Positions 1-5,102 of a stretch of DNA of 7,187 nucleotides are shown piece by piece. Source of the stretch: an uncultured Clostridia bacterium (GTDB lineage: Bacteria > Bacillota > Clostridia > Christensenellales > Aristaeellaceae); contig CAKUFB010000133.1 in NCBI GenBank assembly GCA_934647145.1, positions 1 through 7,187 on the forward strand, read 5' to 3'. The number at the start of each line of letters is the position of its first letter. Within the stretch, counting starts at the first letter, position 1. The notes under the pieces are model-generated. The model was not told the origin of the DNA, ran no database searches, and saw only the letters and a program-made list of their open reading frames with translations. The position numbers and the translations under genes are program-made.

Positions 1-1065
1 CGCAAGGCCGCTCAGCGCGCCATGGACGAGGGCAAGACCCACTACACCCCGGTCGCGGGCACGCTGGAGCTGCGCGAGCAGGTCGTGCGCAAGCTGAAGG
101 ACGACAACGGCCTCGACTACACGCCTGAGCAGATCATCGTCTCCAACGGCGCGAAGCAGTCGCTGTTCATGGCGCTGTGCGCGATGATCAACCCGGGCGA
201 CGAGGTGCTCCTTCCCGCGCCCTGCTGGGTCAGCTACCCCGAAATGGTTCGCATGGCCGGCGGCGTGCCGGTGATGGTGACAGGCAGGGAGGAGGATTCC
301 TTCGTCGTAACCGCCGAAATGCTCGCACCTCACGTCACCATGCGCACCAAGGCGCTCATCCTGAACACGCCCAACAACCCCAACGGCTGCGTTTATCCCA
401 GGGAAGTGCTGCGCGGCATCGCCGAGCTGGCCGTGGAGCGCGGCTTCTACGTGATCTCTGACGAAATCTATGAAAAGCTGATCTACGACGGCGAGGAGCA
501 CGTGTCTATCGCTTCCCTCTCCGACGCAATCAAGGAGCAGACGCTGGTGGTCAACGGCGTGTCCAAGACCTACGCCATGACCGGCTGGCGCATCGGCTAT
601 GCCGCCGGCCCGAAGGCTCTGGTCAAGGCCATGAGCGCCTTCCAGGGTCACGCCACCAGCGGCGCGAACTCCATCGCCCAGGCCGCCGCCGCCGAGGCTC
701 TGCGCAACGGCCACGCGGAAATCGCCAGCATGGTGGCCGAGTTCGGCCAGCGCCGCGAGCTGATCACCCGCCTGATCAACGAGATCGACGGCGTGAGCGC
801 GAAAAAGCCGCAGGGCGCGTTCTACGTCATGATGAACATCTCTCAGCTCATCGGCAGCCGCTGCGGCGACGTACTCATCGACGGCAGCGAAACCTTCGCC
901 CAGCTGCTGCTGGATCAGGCGCACGTCGCCGTGGTTCCAACCAAGGCCTTCGGCAGCGACGTACACGTCCGCCTGAGCTACGCCGTCAGCCGCGAGCAGA
1001 TCGAGAAGGGCATCGCCCGCATCGGCGAATTCGTCCGCTCCCTGAGCAAAGAAGCCGTCGCCTGA
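1..1065 (+). CDS. Class I/II PLP-dependent aminotransferase (aspartate aminotransferase-like), 5' end missing
   Basis: The frame is open from base 1 and reads RKAAQRAMDEGKTHYTPVAG, so the ATG at 22 is an internal methionine and the true start lies upstream. About 354 residues are visible; the family is usually near 390-400, so roughly 40 N-terminal residues are missing. Numbering from base 1, fold-type I landmarks appear in order: SNGAKQ (PLP phosphate region), NTPNNPNG with the cofactor-ring Asn near 126, SDEIYEKL with the pyridine-nitrogen Asp at 154 and Tyr at 157, SKTYAMTGWRIGY with the Schiff-base Lys at 189, and VRLSYA with the substrate-carboxylate Arg at 324. The family moves amino groups between an amino acid (often aspartate) and 2-oxoglutarate in the cytoplasm; the exact substrate cannot be fixed from the sequence. 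It converges on fumC across a 662-base repeat-rich gap. A strong hairpin follows the stop by 18 bases. Confidence 0.93.
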   Translation, partial: RKAAQRAMDEGKTHYTPVAGTLELREQVVRKLKDDNGLDYTPEQIIVSNGAKQSLFMALCAMINPGDEVLLPAPCWVSYPEMVRMAGGVPVMVTGREEDSFVVTAEMLAPHVTMRTKALILNTPNNPNGCVYPREVLRGIAELAVERGFYVISDEIYEKLIYDGEEHVSIASLSDAIKEQTLVVNGVSKTYAMTGWRIGYAAGPKALVKAMSAFQGHATSGANSIAQAAAAEALRNGHAEIASMVAEFGQRRELITRLINEIDGVSAKKPQGAFYVMMNISQLIGSRCGDVLIDGSETFAQLLLDQAHVAVVPTKAFGSDVHVRLSYAVSREQIEKGIARIGEFVRSLSKEAVA

Positions 1066-1083
1066 GCAGTCCGATAAGCGTAA

Positions 1084-1121
1084 CATGCGCTCCCATGGAT
1101 TTTCGTCCATGGGAGCGCATG
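1084..1121 (+). terminator. Perfect 16-bp hairpin after the aminotransferase, possible terminator
   Basis: Arms CATGCGCTCCCATGGA (1084-1099) and TCCATGGGAGCGCATG (1106-1121) pair perfectly around a six-base loop TTTTCG. It begins 18 bases after the aminotransferase stop, where a terminator is expected. No run of T directly follows the stem; only a weak CCTTTTCT lies about 12 bases on. An intrinsic terminator is therefore plausible but not classical. An mRNA 3'-end stabiliser or another member of the local hairpin repeats is the alternative. Confidence 0.5.
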
Positions 1122-1165
1122 GCTTCTCAAGACCTTTTCTGACCCGACGCAGACCCTGGCCGCTT

Positions 1166-1199
1166 CAATTGACGACGGCCAAGGTCGTCGCCAGAATTG
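1166..1199. repeat. Imperfect hairpin with CAATT/AATTG ends
   Basis: CAATT plus GACGAC (1166-1176) pairs with GTCGTC (1184-1189) and AATTG (1195-1199), leaving a seven-base loop and a five-base one-sided bulge. It is one of a chain of inverted repeats in the convergent intergenic region. No function can be assigned; it may be a degenerate member of the palindrome family seen at 1615-1727 and 6930-7187. Confidence 0.4.
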
Positions 1200-1214
1200 G
1201 TGGGGCGGGTGGAG

Positions 1215-1229
1215 CCGGGCAGCGCCCGG
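1215..1229. repeat. Isolated copy of the 15-base palindrome module
   Basis: CCGGGC, AGC, GCCCGG matches the palindrome at the centre of the 30-bp repeat units (CCGGGCAGTGCCCGG near 1709 and 6940), with one central base changed. The flanks here do not keep the TTCCAC and TGCTGCC spacer words of the arrays. It may be a decayed unit or a chance GC-rich palindrome. Confidence 0.45.
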
Positions 1230-1250
1230 AGCAAAGCGGAACCTCCTCCA

Positions 1251-1285
1251 CCCGCCCTGCGGCGGCTGCGCCGCCGCAGGGCGGG
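1251..1285. repeat. Perfect 16-bp GC-rich hairpin with a 3-base loop
   Basis: Arms CCCGCCCTGCGGCGGC (1251-1266) and GCCGCCGCAGGGCGGG (1270-1285) pair perfectly around TGC. A nearby GGGCGGGTGGA (1204-1214) could instead pair with TCCACCCGCCC (1247-1257), so two exclusive folds are possible. There is no T tract on either strand, so a simple terminator is not supported. Confidence 0.6.
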
Positions 1286-1288
1286 ACG

Positions 1289-1333
1289 CTGGGGAGGGCG
1301 GCCTGAACGGCGCGCGCCTCCCCAGACCCCACC
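1289..1333 (+). repeat. CTGGGGAGG/CCTCCCCAG hairpin element followed by ACCCCACC
   Basis: CTGGGGAGG (1289-1297) pairs with CCTCCCCAG (1317-1325) around a 19-base interior, followed by ACCCCACC. A related element lies inverted at 1468-1561. There the arms are CTGGGGGAG and CTCCCCCAG and the tail is ACCCCCACC when read on the minus strand. Each arm has gained one base on both sides, so pairing is kept. Both interiors start with a TGAAYRGCGCG-like word, which supports common ancestry. Confidence 0.5.
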
Positions 1334-1335
1334 CA

Positions 1336-1405
1336 CGAGCCTGTCGGCTCGCAAGGAAGCGATTCCCTGAAGGGAATCGCATAGACGGGCGGCTGCGGCC
1401 GCCCG
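1336..1405. repeat. Three consecutive short perfect hairpins
   Basis: CGAGCC/GGCTCG (1336-1341, 1346-1351) closes a TGTC loop. GCGATTCCC/GGGAATCGC (1359-1367, 1372-1380) closes a TGAA loop. CGGGCGGC/GCCGCCCG (1386-1393, 1398-1405) closes a TGCG loop. Spacing between them is five to eight bases, so a transcript would fold almost continuously. None is followed by a T run. Confidence 0.55.
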
Positions 1406-1467
1406 GGGATCGTCTCACCGCATGACGCTTTTCTCATGGCGATCCGGCCGTCAGCGCACAAACTTCG

Positions 1468-1561
1468 GTGGGGGTCTGGGGGAGCGGTCGGCAGGGCCGA
1501 CACCCGCTTGCTGTCGCGCATCCTATCGTCAGGCTACGCGCTATTCAAGACCCTCCCCCAG
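1468..1561 (-). repeat. Longer inverted relative of the 1289-1333 hairpin element
   Basis: On the plus strand GGTGGGGGT leads into CTGGGGGAG (1476-1484), which pairs with CTCCCCCAG (1553-1561) across a 68-base interior. The interior holds another palindrome module, GTCGGC AGG GCCGAC (1487-1501), identical to the cores of units at 7060 and 7090. Read on the minus strand it has the same order as 1289-1333, so the two elements form an inverted pair flanking about 134 bases. Confidence 0.5.
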
Positions 1562-1564
1562 CGC

Positions 1565-1610
1565 GGCGGGCGGCGCCCGCCAGTCAATCCGCAAGCAAGT
1601 CTTGCGGATT
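1565..1610. repeat. Two adjacent perfect hairpins
   Basis: GGCGGGC/GCCCGCC (1565-1571, 1575-1581) has a three-base loop. AATCCGCAAG/CTTGCGGATT (1586-1595, 1601-1610) has the loop CAAGT. They lie directly next to the conserved-loop hairpin at 1615-1649 and continue the chain of structures downstream of fumC. Their stems are unrelated in sequence. Confidence 0.55.
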
Positions 1611-1614
1611 CGCA

Positions 1615-1649
1615 GAAATCAACCGCTCCAATCTATGGCGGTTGATTTC
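1615..1649 (-). repeat. Conserved-loop hairpin, copy A (CATAGATTGGA loop)
   Basis: Read on the minus strand, GAAATCAACCGC (12 bases) pairs perfectly with GCGGTTGATTTC around the 11-base loop CATAGATTGGA. Stem length, loop length, the outer GAA/TTC pairs and the loop words CATAGATT and final A match the two hairpins at 6983-7017 and 7133-7167, while the inner stem is different. It sits 44 bases after the start of the last palindrome module of the fumC-proximal array; the equivalent distance at 7133 is 43. Confidence 0.75.
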
Positions 1650-1727
1650 GTCGTCAGAACCGGCGGCAGCAGGTGGCAGTCGGCACTGCCGACCGGCAGC
1701 AAGTGGAACCGGGCACTGCCCGGCGGG
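1650..1727 (-). repeat. 30-bp palindrome-module array, copy 1, directly after the fumC stop
   Basis: On the minus strand the array begins at the base after the fumC TAG. It carries palindromes CCGGGCAGTGCCCGG (1723-1709) and GTCGGCAGTGCCGAC (1693-1679), exactly 30 bp apart. The spacer words TTCCAC, TTGCTGCC, GCCAC and CTGCTGCCG match the array at 6930-7187. The last unit runs into GCCGGTTCTGACGAC and then hairpin copy A. Orientation relative to the adjacent gene is the same as in the uxuA-linked array. Confidence 0.75.
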
Positions 1728-3098
1728 CTAGGCCATTTGTTCGGGATGGAAGACCTCGTCGAAGCGCTCGGGCGTGAGGAAGCCCAGCCGCACGCAGGCC
1801 TCGCGCAGGGAAATGCCTTCCTGATAGGCCAGCTTGGCGGTTTTGGCGGCGTTGTCATAGCCGATGTAGGGGTTGAGCGCCGTGACCAGCATCAGCGAGG
1901 AGTGCAGGTTGTGGCGCATCTTCTCGCGGTCGGCGACGATACCGCTTGCGCAGTGGTCGTTGAAGGAGGCGATCGAGTCGGCCAGCAGCCGAACCGACTG
2001 CAGGAAGTTGTAGATCAGCACCGGCATGAACACGTTGAGCTGGAAATTGCCCTGCGAGGCGGCGATGCCGACGCAGACGTCGTTGCCCATGACCTGCACG
2101 GCCACCATGGTCAGCGCCTCGCACTGGGTAGGATTGACCTTGCCGGGCATGATCGAGGAGCCGGGCTCGTTCTCCGGGATGCGGATTTCGCCCAGGCCGT
2201 CGCGCGGGCCGGACGCCAGCCAGCGCACGTCGTTGGCAATCTTCATCAGGTCGGCCGCCAGCGCCTTGAGCGCGCCGTGCGCAAAGACCAGCTCGTCCTT
2301 GGCGGTGAGCGCGTGGAATTTGTTGGGGTTGGTGATGAAGGGACAGCCGGTCAGGCCGGTCACCTGGCGCGCGACCTCCTCGTCGAAGCCCTTGGGCGCG
2401 TTCAGGCCGGTGCCCACCGCGGTGCCGCCCAGCGCCAGGCGGTAAAGGCCCTGAAGACTGGCCTCGATCTGCCCCTTCGCCACCTCCAGCATGCCGCGCC
2501 AGCCGCTGATTTCCTGCGAAAAGCGGATGGGCGTCGCGTCCTGCAGGTGCGTGCGCCCGGTCTTGACCACGCCCTCGTTCTCCGCTTCCAGGCGCAGAAG
2601 GGTCGCGATCAGCCGGTCGATCTCGGGCAGCAGGCGTTCCCTGATCGACAGCGCCGCGGCGATGTGCATGGCGGTGGGGAAGGTGTCGTTCGAGGACTGC
2701 GACATGTTCACGTCGTCGTTTGGGTGCAGCGCTCTTCTGCCCAGCAGCTCGTTGCCGCGGTTGGCAATGACCTCGTTGGCGTTCATGTTGGACTGGGTGC
2801 CGCTTCCGGTCTGCCAGACCACCAGCGGAAAGTGCCCGGCCAGCGCGCCCGAAATCACTTCGTCGCAGGCCACCTCGATCGCGCCCAGCTTTTCTTCCGT
2901 CATCTTTTCGGGCCGCAGGATGTGGTTCGCCCGCGCCGCCGCCTTTTTGAGAATACCGAACGCGTGGCCGATCTCCTCCGGCATGCGCTCCGTGCCGATG
3001 CGGAAGTTCTCGCGGCTGCGCTGCGTCTGCGCGCCCCAGTAGCGGTCGGCCGGCACCTGGATTTCGCCCATGGAATCCCGTTCGATGCGTGTGTTCAT
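1728..3098 (-). CDS. fumC: Class II fumarate hydratase (fumarase C)
   Basis: The 456-residue product matches the usual size of class II fumarases (E. coli FumC is 467). These catalyse reversible hydration of fumarate to malate as cytoplasmic homotetramers without an iron-sulfur cluster. Visible landmarks are VVWQTGSGTQSNMNANEV (93-110), NMSQSSNDTFPTAMH (131-145), TGRTHLQDATP with the catalytic-site His at 184, and the superfamily signature GSSIMPGKVNPTQCE (313-327) with catalytic Ser 314, Lys 320 and Asn 322. The word QTGSGTQSNMN and the full length separate it from aspartase and argininosuccinate lyase, though aspartase is the nearest alternative. The ATG at 3098-3096 has an AGGAGGAG ribosome site (about 3103-3110). 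It starts 23 bases after the AraC-type gene, so the two are probably co-transcribed. The stop is immediately followed by the repeat array. Confidence 0.95.
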   Translation of the reverse strand: MNTRIERDSMGEIQVPADRYWGAQTQRSRENFRIGTERMPEEIGHAFGILKKAAARANHILRPEKMTEEKLGAIEVACDEVISGALAGHFPLVVWQTGSGTQSNMNANEVIANRGNELLGRRALHPNDDVNMSQSSNDTFPTAMHIAAALSIRERLLPEIDRLIATLLRLEAENEGVVKTGRTHLQDATPIRFSQEISGWRGMLEVAKGQIEASLQGLYRLALGGTAVGTGLNAPKGFDEEVARQVTGLTGCPFITNPNKFHALTAKDELVFAHGALKALAADLMKIANDVRWLASGPRDGLGEIRIPENEPGSSIMPGKVNPTQCEALTMVAVQVMGNDVCVGIAASQGNFQLNVFMPVLIYNFLQSVRLLADSIASFNDHCASGIVADREKMRHNLHSSLMLVTALNPYIGYDNAAKTAKLAYQEGISLREACVRLGFLTPERFDEVFHPEQMA

Positions 3099-3121
3099 CT
3101 GTCTCCTCCTCGATGCATTGC

Positions 3122-3931
3122 TTATTTCGCCACGTTGCCCGGCAGATGCGGCGCAACGCCCAACAGCTTTTTGTACTGCCGGTAGAAGTTTGAATAGTCG
3201 CCGTACCCCGCCCGGAGCGCGGCTCGCTGGGCGCTCTCCCCCTCGCTGATCAGCCGGCGCGCCAGCGCGATGCGCTTGCGGGCGGCGTAGGCCATGACGG
3301 TCGCCCCGGTTGCGCGGCGGAAGACGCGGTTGAGCTGGTTCTTGCTCAGGAAGAAGCGGCCGGACAGCTCGTCCAGCGACATTTCGCCCGTATAGTGCGC
3401 GTTGACGTACTCGATCAGGCGCGCCGCCAGGCCGTCCGGGTCGGTCTGGGGCGGACGCATGGGCTCGACCCGCGCGCAGAGCAGCGCCACCTGGCTCAGC
3501 AGCGCCTCCAGCCGGGCGTTCTGCGCCACGGCGCGCAGATCTTCCGGCATTTCCGCGCACTCCAGCAGCGAATAGAAGTACTCGTCCAGCCGGTAGGACT
3601 GCGCCTGGGCATAGTACGCGCCCTCGCCGCGGAAGCAGGACAGCAGGCTCTCGCACTCCGGCCGGATCAGCTCGCCCAGAAAGTGCAGCGCCATGCGGTC
3701 GTAGCGCCGGTCGGACAGCACCTTGACCCCGTGGAACACGTTGGGCGGCAGCAGCAGCACGCTGCCCGGCGCGGGGCGGTACACCCGTCCCTCGACCAGG
3801 TACTCCGCGTCGCCCTCCAGGAAGCAGTACACCTCGTAGGAGTGGTGGCAGTGCAGGTCGTATTCCCCGGTCGGCGTGCGGCTGACCGTGTGATGGATGT
3901 AGATCCTTCCGTCGTCCCAGGACGCGTTCAC
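3122..3931 (-). CDS. AraC-family transcriptional regulator with N-terminal cupin sensor domain
   Basis: I choose the GTG at 3931-3929, giving 269 residues. It has GGAGGTGA seven bases upstream and lies about 27 bases after the start site predicted from the promoter at 3965-3993. The in-frame ATG at 4018 lies upstream of that promoter and has no ribosome site. Residues about 10-75 form a cupin-like ligand pocket (HCHHSYEVYCFLEG, then PGSVLLLPPNVFHG). Residues about 165-269 are the double helix-turn-helix DNA-binding domain: first helix pair in SLDELSGRFFLSKNQLNRVF (185-204) and second in the family signature region GYGDYSNFYRQYKKLLGVAP (242-261). Such proteins usually sense a sugar and activate a neighbouring catabolic operon. 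The divergent gene set and the 21-bp-spaced direct repeats between them fit that role. The ligand is unknown. Confidence 0.93.
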   Translation of the reverse strand: MNASWDDGRIYIHHTVSRTPTGEYDLHCHHSYEVYCFLEGDAEYLVEGRVYRPAPGSVLLLPPNVFHGVKVLSDRRYDRMALHFLGELIRPECESLLSCFRGEGAYYAQAQSYRLDEYFYSLLECAEMPEDLRAVAQNARLEALLSQVALLCARVEPMRPPQTDPDGLAARLIEYVNAHYTGEMSLDELSGRFFLSKNQLNRVFRRATGATVMAYAARKRIALARRLISEGESAQRAALRAGYGDYSNFYRQYKKLLGVAPHLPGNVAK

Positions 3932-3964
3932 GCGCTCACCTCCACCTTCCTGCGCTTTGCTTCT

Positions 3965-3993
3965 ATTATAGCCAAGGATGGTGAGATTTGCAA
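3965..3993 (-). promoter_or_regulatory. Consensus housekeeping promoter for the AraC-type gene
   Basis: On the minus strand, TTGCAA (3993-3988), a 17-base spacer and a perfect TATAAT (3970-3965) form a near-consensus promoter. Transcription would start near 3958, leaving a leader of about 27 bases before the GTG at 3931. The -35 hexamer lies inside one of the two GATTTGCAA repeats, so a protein bound there would compete with RNA polymerase, which suggests autorepression. Confidence 0.85.
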
Positions 3994-4014
3994 TGTCATT
4001 CGCCCGATTTGCAA
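3985..4014 (+). promoter_or_regulatory. Probable AraC-type operator: two GATTTGCAA direct repeats 21 bp apart
   Basis: GATTTGCAA occurs at 3985-3993 and again at 4006-4014, a start-to-start distance of 21 bp (two helical turns). Each AraC-family monomer typically contacts two adjacent major grooves, and paired direct half-sites spaced about 21 bp are typical of family operators. The first copy overlaps the regulator's own -35. The second sits just upstream of, and around, the -35 position of the rightward promoter, where a class II activator would bind. Confidence 0.65.
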
Positions 4015-4033
4015 ACAAAAAACATCCGTTTCA

Positions 4034-4042
4034 TGGTATACT
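4034..4042 (+). promoter_or_regulatory. Extended -10 promoter for the sugar catabolic operon
   Basis: TGGTATACT gives an extended -10 (TGn then TATACT at 4037-4042). There is no good -35 at 17-18 bases; the only TTGCAA is 22 bases upstream. A poor -35 together with an operator half-site at that place is what an activator-dependent promoter looks like. The predicted start near 4049 leaves a leader of about 32 bases before the ATG at 4081. Confidence 0.6.
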
Positions 4043-4080
4043 AAGAGTGGAAAATGAGACTTGGATGGGAGGTATGTCCT

Positions 4081-4941
4081 ATGAAATACTCTGTCTTTAC
4101 GGTCATGACGCCCTCCTGGGCGCCGGAGGAGCTGGCGGGCAGGCTGGCCGCGGCCGGCTACGACGGCGTTGAGTGGCGCGTGCAGAAGGCGCTCAAGGCC
4201 ACGCCCGACCCGATCCCGCCGCGCGACGTGTGGTACTGGAGCTACAACAAGGCCACGCTCGAGGTGGACGAGATCGAGACTGAAGCGCCCCGCGCGGCCG
4301 AAATCTGCAAAAAGAGCGGGCTGGAGATGCTCTCTCTGGCCAGCTACCTGACCCCCGGCGAGTTCGAGAAGATCGAGCGCGTCATGAAGGCGGCCAGGGA
4401 TACCGGCGCGCGCATGATTCGCCTGTTCCCCTACGGCTACCGCGACGGCGACAACTACGTCGAGCTGTTTAACAAGGCGCGCAGGGAAATGCGCACCGTC
4501 TGCGAGATGGCGAAGCAGTACGGCGTGGAGGCCAACCTGGAAATCCACATGGACACCATCATCCCCAGCGCCAGCGCGGCCTACCGCCTGGTCGAGGGGC
4601 TGGATTCCGACCATGTGGGCTTCGTCTACGACGCAGGCAACATGACCCGCGAGGGCTACGAGCAGTACTCCCTGGGCATGCAGCTGCTGGACAGGTACAT
4701 CCACCACGTCCACATCAAGGACGGCTGCCTGACCCGAACCGAAAAGGACGGCAAAATCGCCTACGTCCCCGAGTGGACGGTCATCGGCCAGGGCGCGGTC
4801 AACTTCGAGAAGCAGCGCGACGCGCTTCGCCTGATCGGCTACGACCGCTACCTCTCCTTCGAGGACTTCACCTGCGTCCAGTCCGACGAGGACAAGCTGG
4901 TTCACAACCTCGCCTACATCCGCAGCGTCTTCGAGGGCTGA
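4081..4941 (+). CDS. Sugar phosphate isomerase/epimerase-like TIM-barrel protein (xylose isomerase-like/AP endonuclease 2 fold)
   Basis: The 286-residue product starts at ATG 4081, with GGGAGG (4068-4073) seven bases upstream. The in-frame ATG at 4054 would leave almost no leader and has no ribosome site. The sequence shows the alternating pattern of an (alpha/beta)8 barrel. Acidic and histidine residues sit at strand ends where this superfamily binds a divalent metal: GYDGVEWR near the start, VEANLEIHMDT, VGFVYDAGNM, HHVHIKD and YLSFEDF near the end. The superfamily includes isomerases, 3-epimerases and dehydratases of sugars, inositols and sugar phosphates; I cannot name the substrate. It is the first gene of the rightward operon, just beyond the AraC-type operator and followed by a deacetylase and mannonate dehydratase, so it probably acts on a sugar feeding mannonate or a related uronate. 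Confidence 0.88.
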   Translation: MKYSVFTVMTPSWAPEELAGRLAAAGYDGVEWRVQKALKATPDPIPPRDVWYWSYNKATLEVDEIETEAPRAAEICKKSGLEMLSLASYLTPGEFEKIERVMKAARDTGARMIRLFPYGYRDGDNYVELFNKARREMRTVCEMAKQYGVEANLEIHMDTIIPSASAAYRLVEGLDSDHVGFVYDAGNMTREGYEQYSLGMQLLDRYIHHVHIKDGCLTRTEKDGKIAYVPEWTVIGQGAVNFEKQRDALRLIGYDRYLSFEDFTCVQSDEDKLVHNLAYIRSVFEG

Positions 4942-4953
4942 GGGGGGAGGAAC

Positions 4954-4993
4954 GTTCGAGAGGCCGCCTTTTTAAAAAAGGCGCCTCTCGAGC
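4954..4993 (+). other. Long hairpin between the isomerase-like and deacetylase genes
   Basis: GTTCGAGAGGC pairs with GCCTCTCGAGC, including one G-T pair. After a bulged C at 4965, GCCTTTTT pairs with AAAAAGGC. The T run lies inside the ascending arm rather than after the stem, so a classical terminator is not supported in either direction. It lies 12 bases after the stop of the first operon gene and could set the 3' end of an upstream mRNA segment and lower expression of the later genes. Confidence 0.55.
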
Positions 4994-5015
4994 TCTCCCG
5001 GAAAACACTTTGATC

Positions 5016-5057
5016 CGCATTCGCATTGCCTTAAAGCAACGCACATCCCCGAATGCG
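5016..5057 (+). promoter_or_regulatory. Nested inverted repeat in the leader of the deacetylase gene
   Basis: CGCATTCG (5016-5023) is repeated inverted as CGAATGCG (5050-5057), and inside it TTGC (5026-5029) faces GCAA (5036-5039). It ends 45 bases before the deacetylase ATG. It could be an operator or a folded leader. No convincing promoter hexamers are seen here, so I treat this gene as part of the upstream operon. Confidence 0.35.
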
Positions 5058-5102
5058 ACGTGGGACGCAGATGACTTCATCCTCCCAAGAAAGGACACAG
5101 CC

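Noticed and set aside
22..24. ATG at 22 as the true start of the aminotransferase
   Set aside because: The frame is open to base 1, the residues before the ATG (RKAAQRA) fit the conserved family helix, and about 40 family residues would be missing.
1251..1285. Classical rho-independent terminator for fumC or the aminotransferase
   Set aside because: The stem is strong, but there is no T tract on either side in either strand; it fits the general hairpin mosaic better.
1066..1727. Short open frames on both strands in the convergent gap, for example 1085-1306 and 978-1418
   Set aside because: They run through perfect inverted repeats, lack ribosome sites, and give proline-, arginine- and alanine-rich translations with no domain likeness.
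1422..3185. A 587-codon open frame on the plus strand antisense to fumC
   Set aside because: fumC on the other strand has full-length family motifs. This frame begins in hairpin DNA, has no ribosome site and resembles no family.
3932..4018. Extension of the AraC-type regulator to the ATG at 4018
   Set aside because: The ATG lies upstream of the TTGCAA/TATAAT promoter that drives the gene and has no ribosome site. The GTG at 3931 has a strong one at the right distance.
4054..4080. Start of the TIM-barrel gene at ATG 4054, or a separate small frame from ATG 4074
   Set aside because: The predicted transcript begins near 4049, so 4054 would be almost leaderless. GGGAGG at 4068 points to 4081, where MKYSVFTV begins the barrel. 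The 4074 frame is out of frame and antagonistic to the real gene.
3928..4905. A 325-codon open frame on the minus strand over the TIM-barrel gene and the divergent promoter region
   Set aside because: It is antisense to a well-supported gene and would cross both promoters. The composition is typical of a GC-rich shadow frame.
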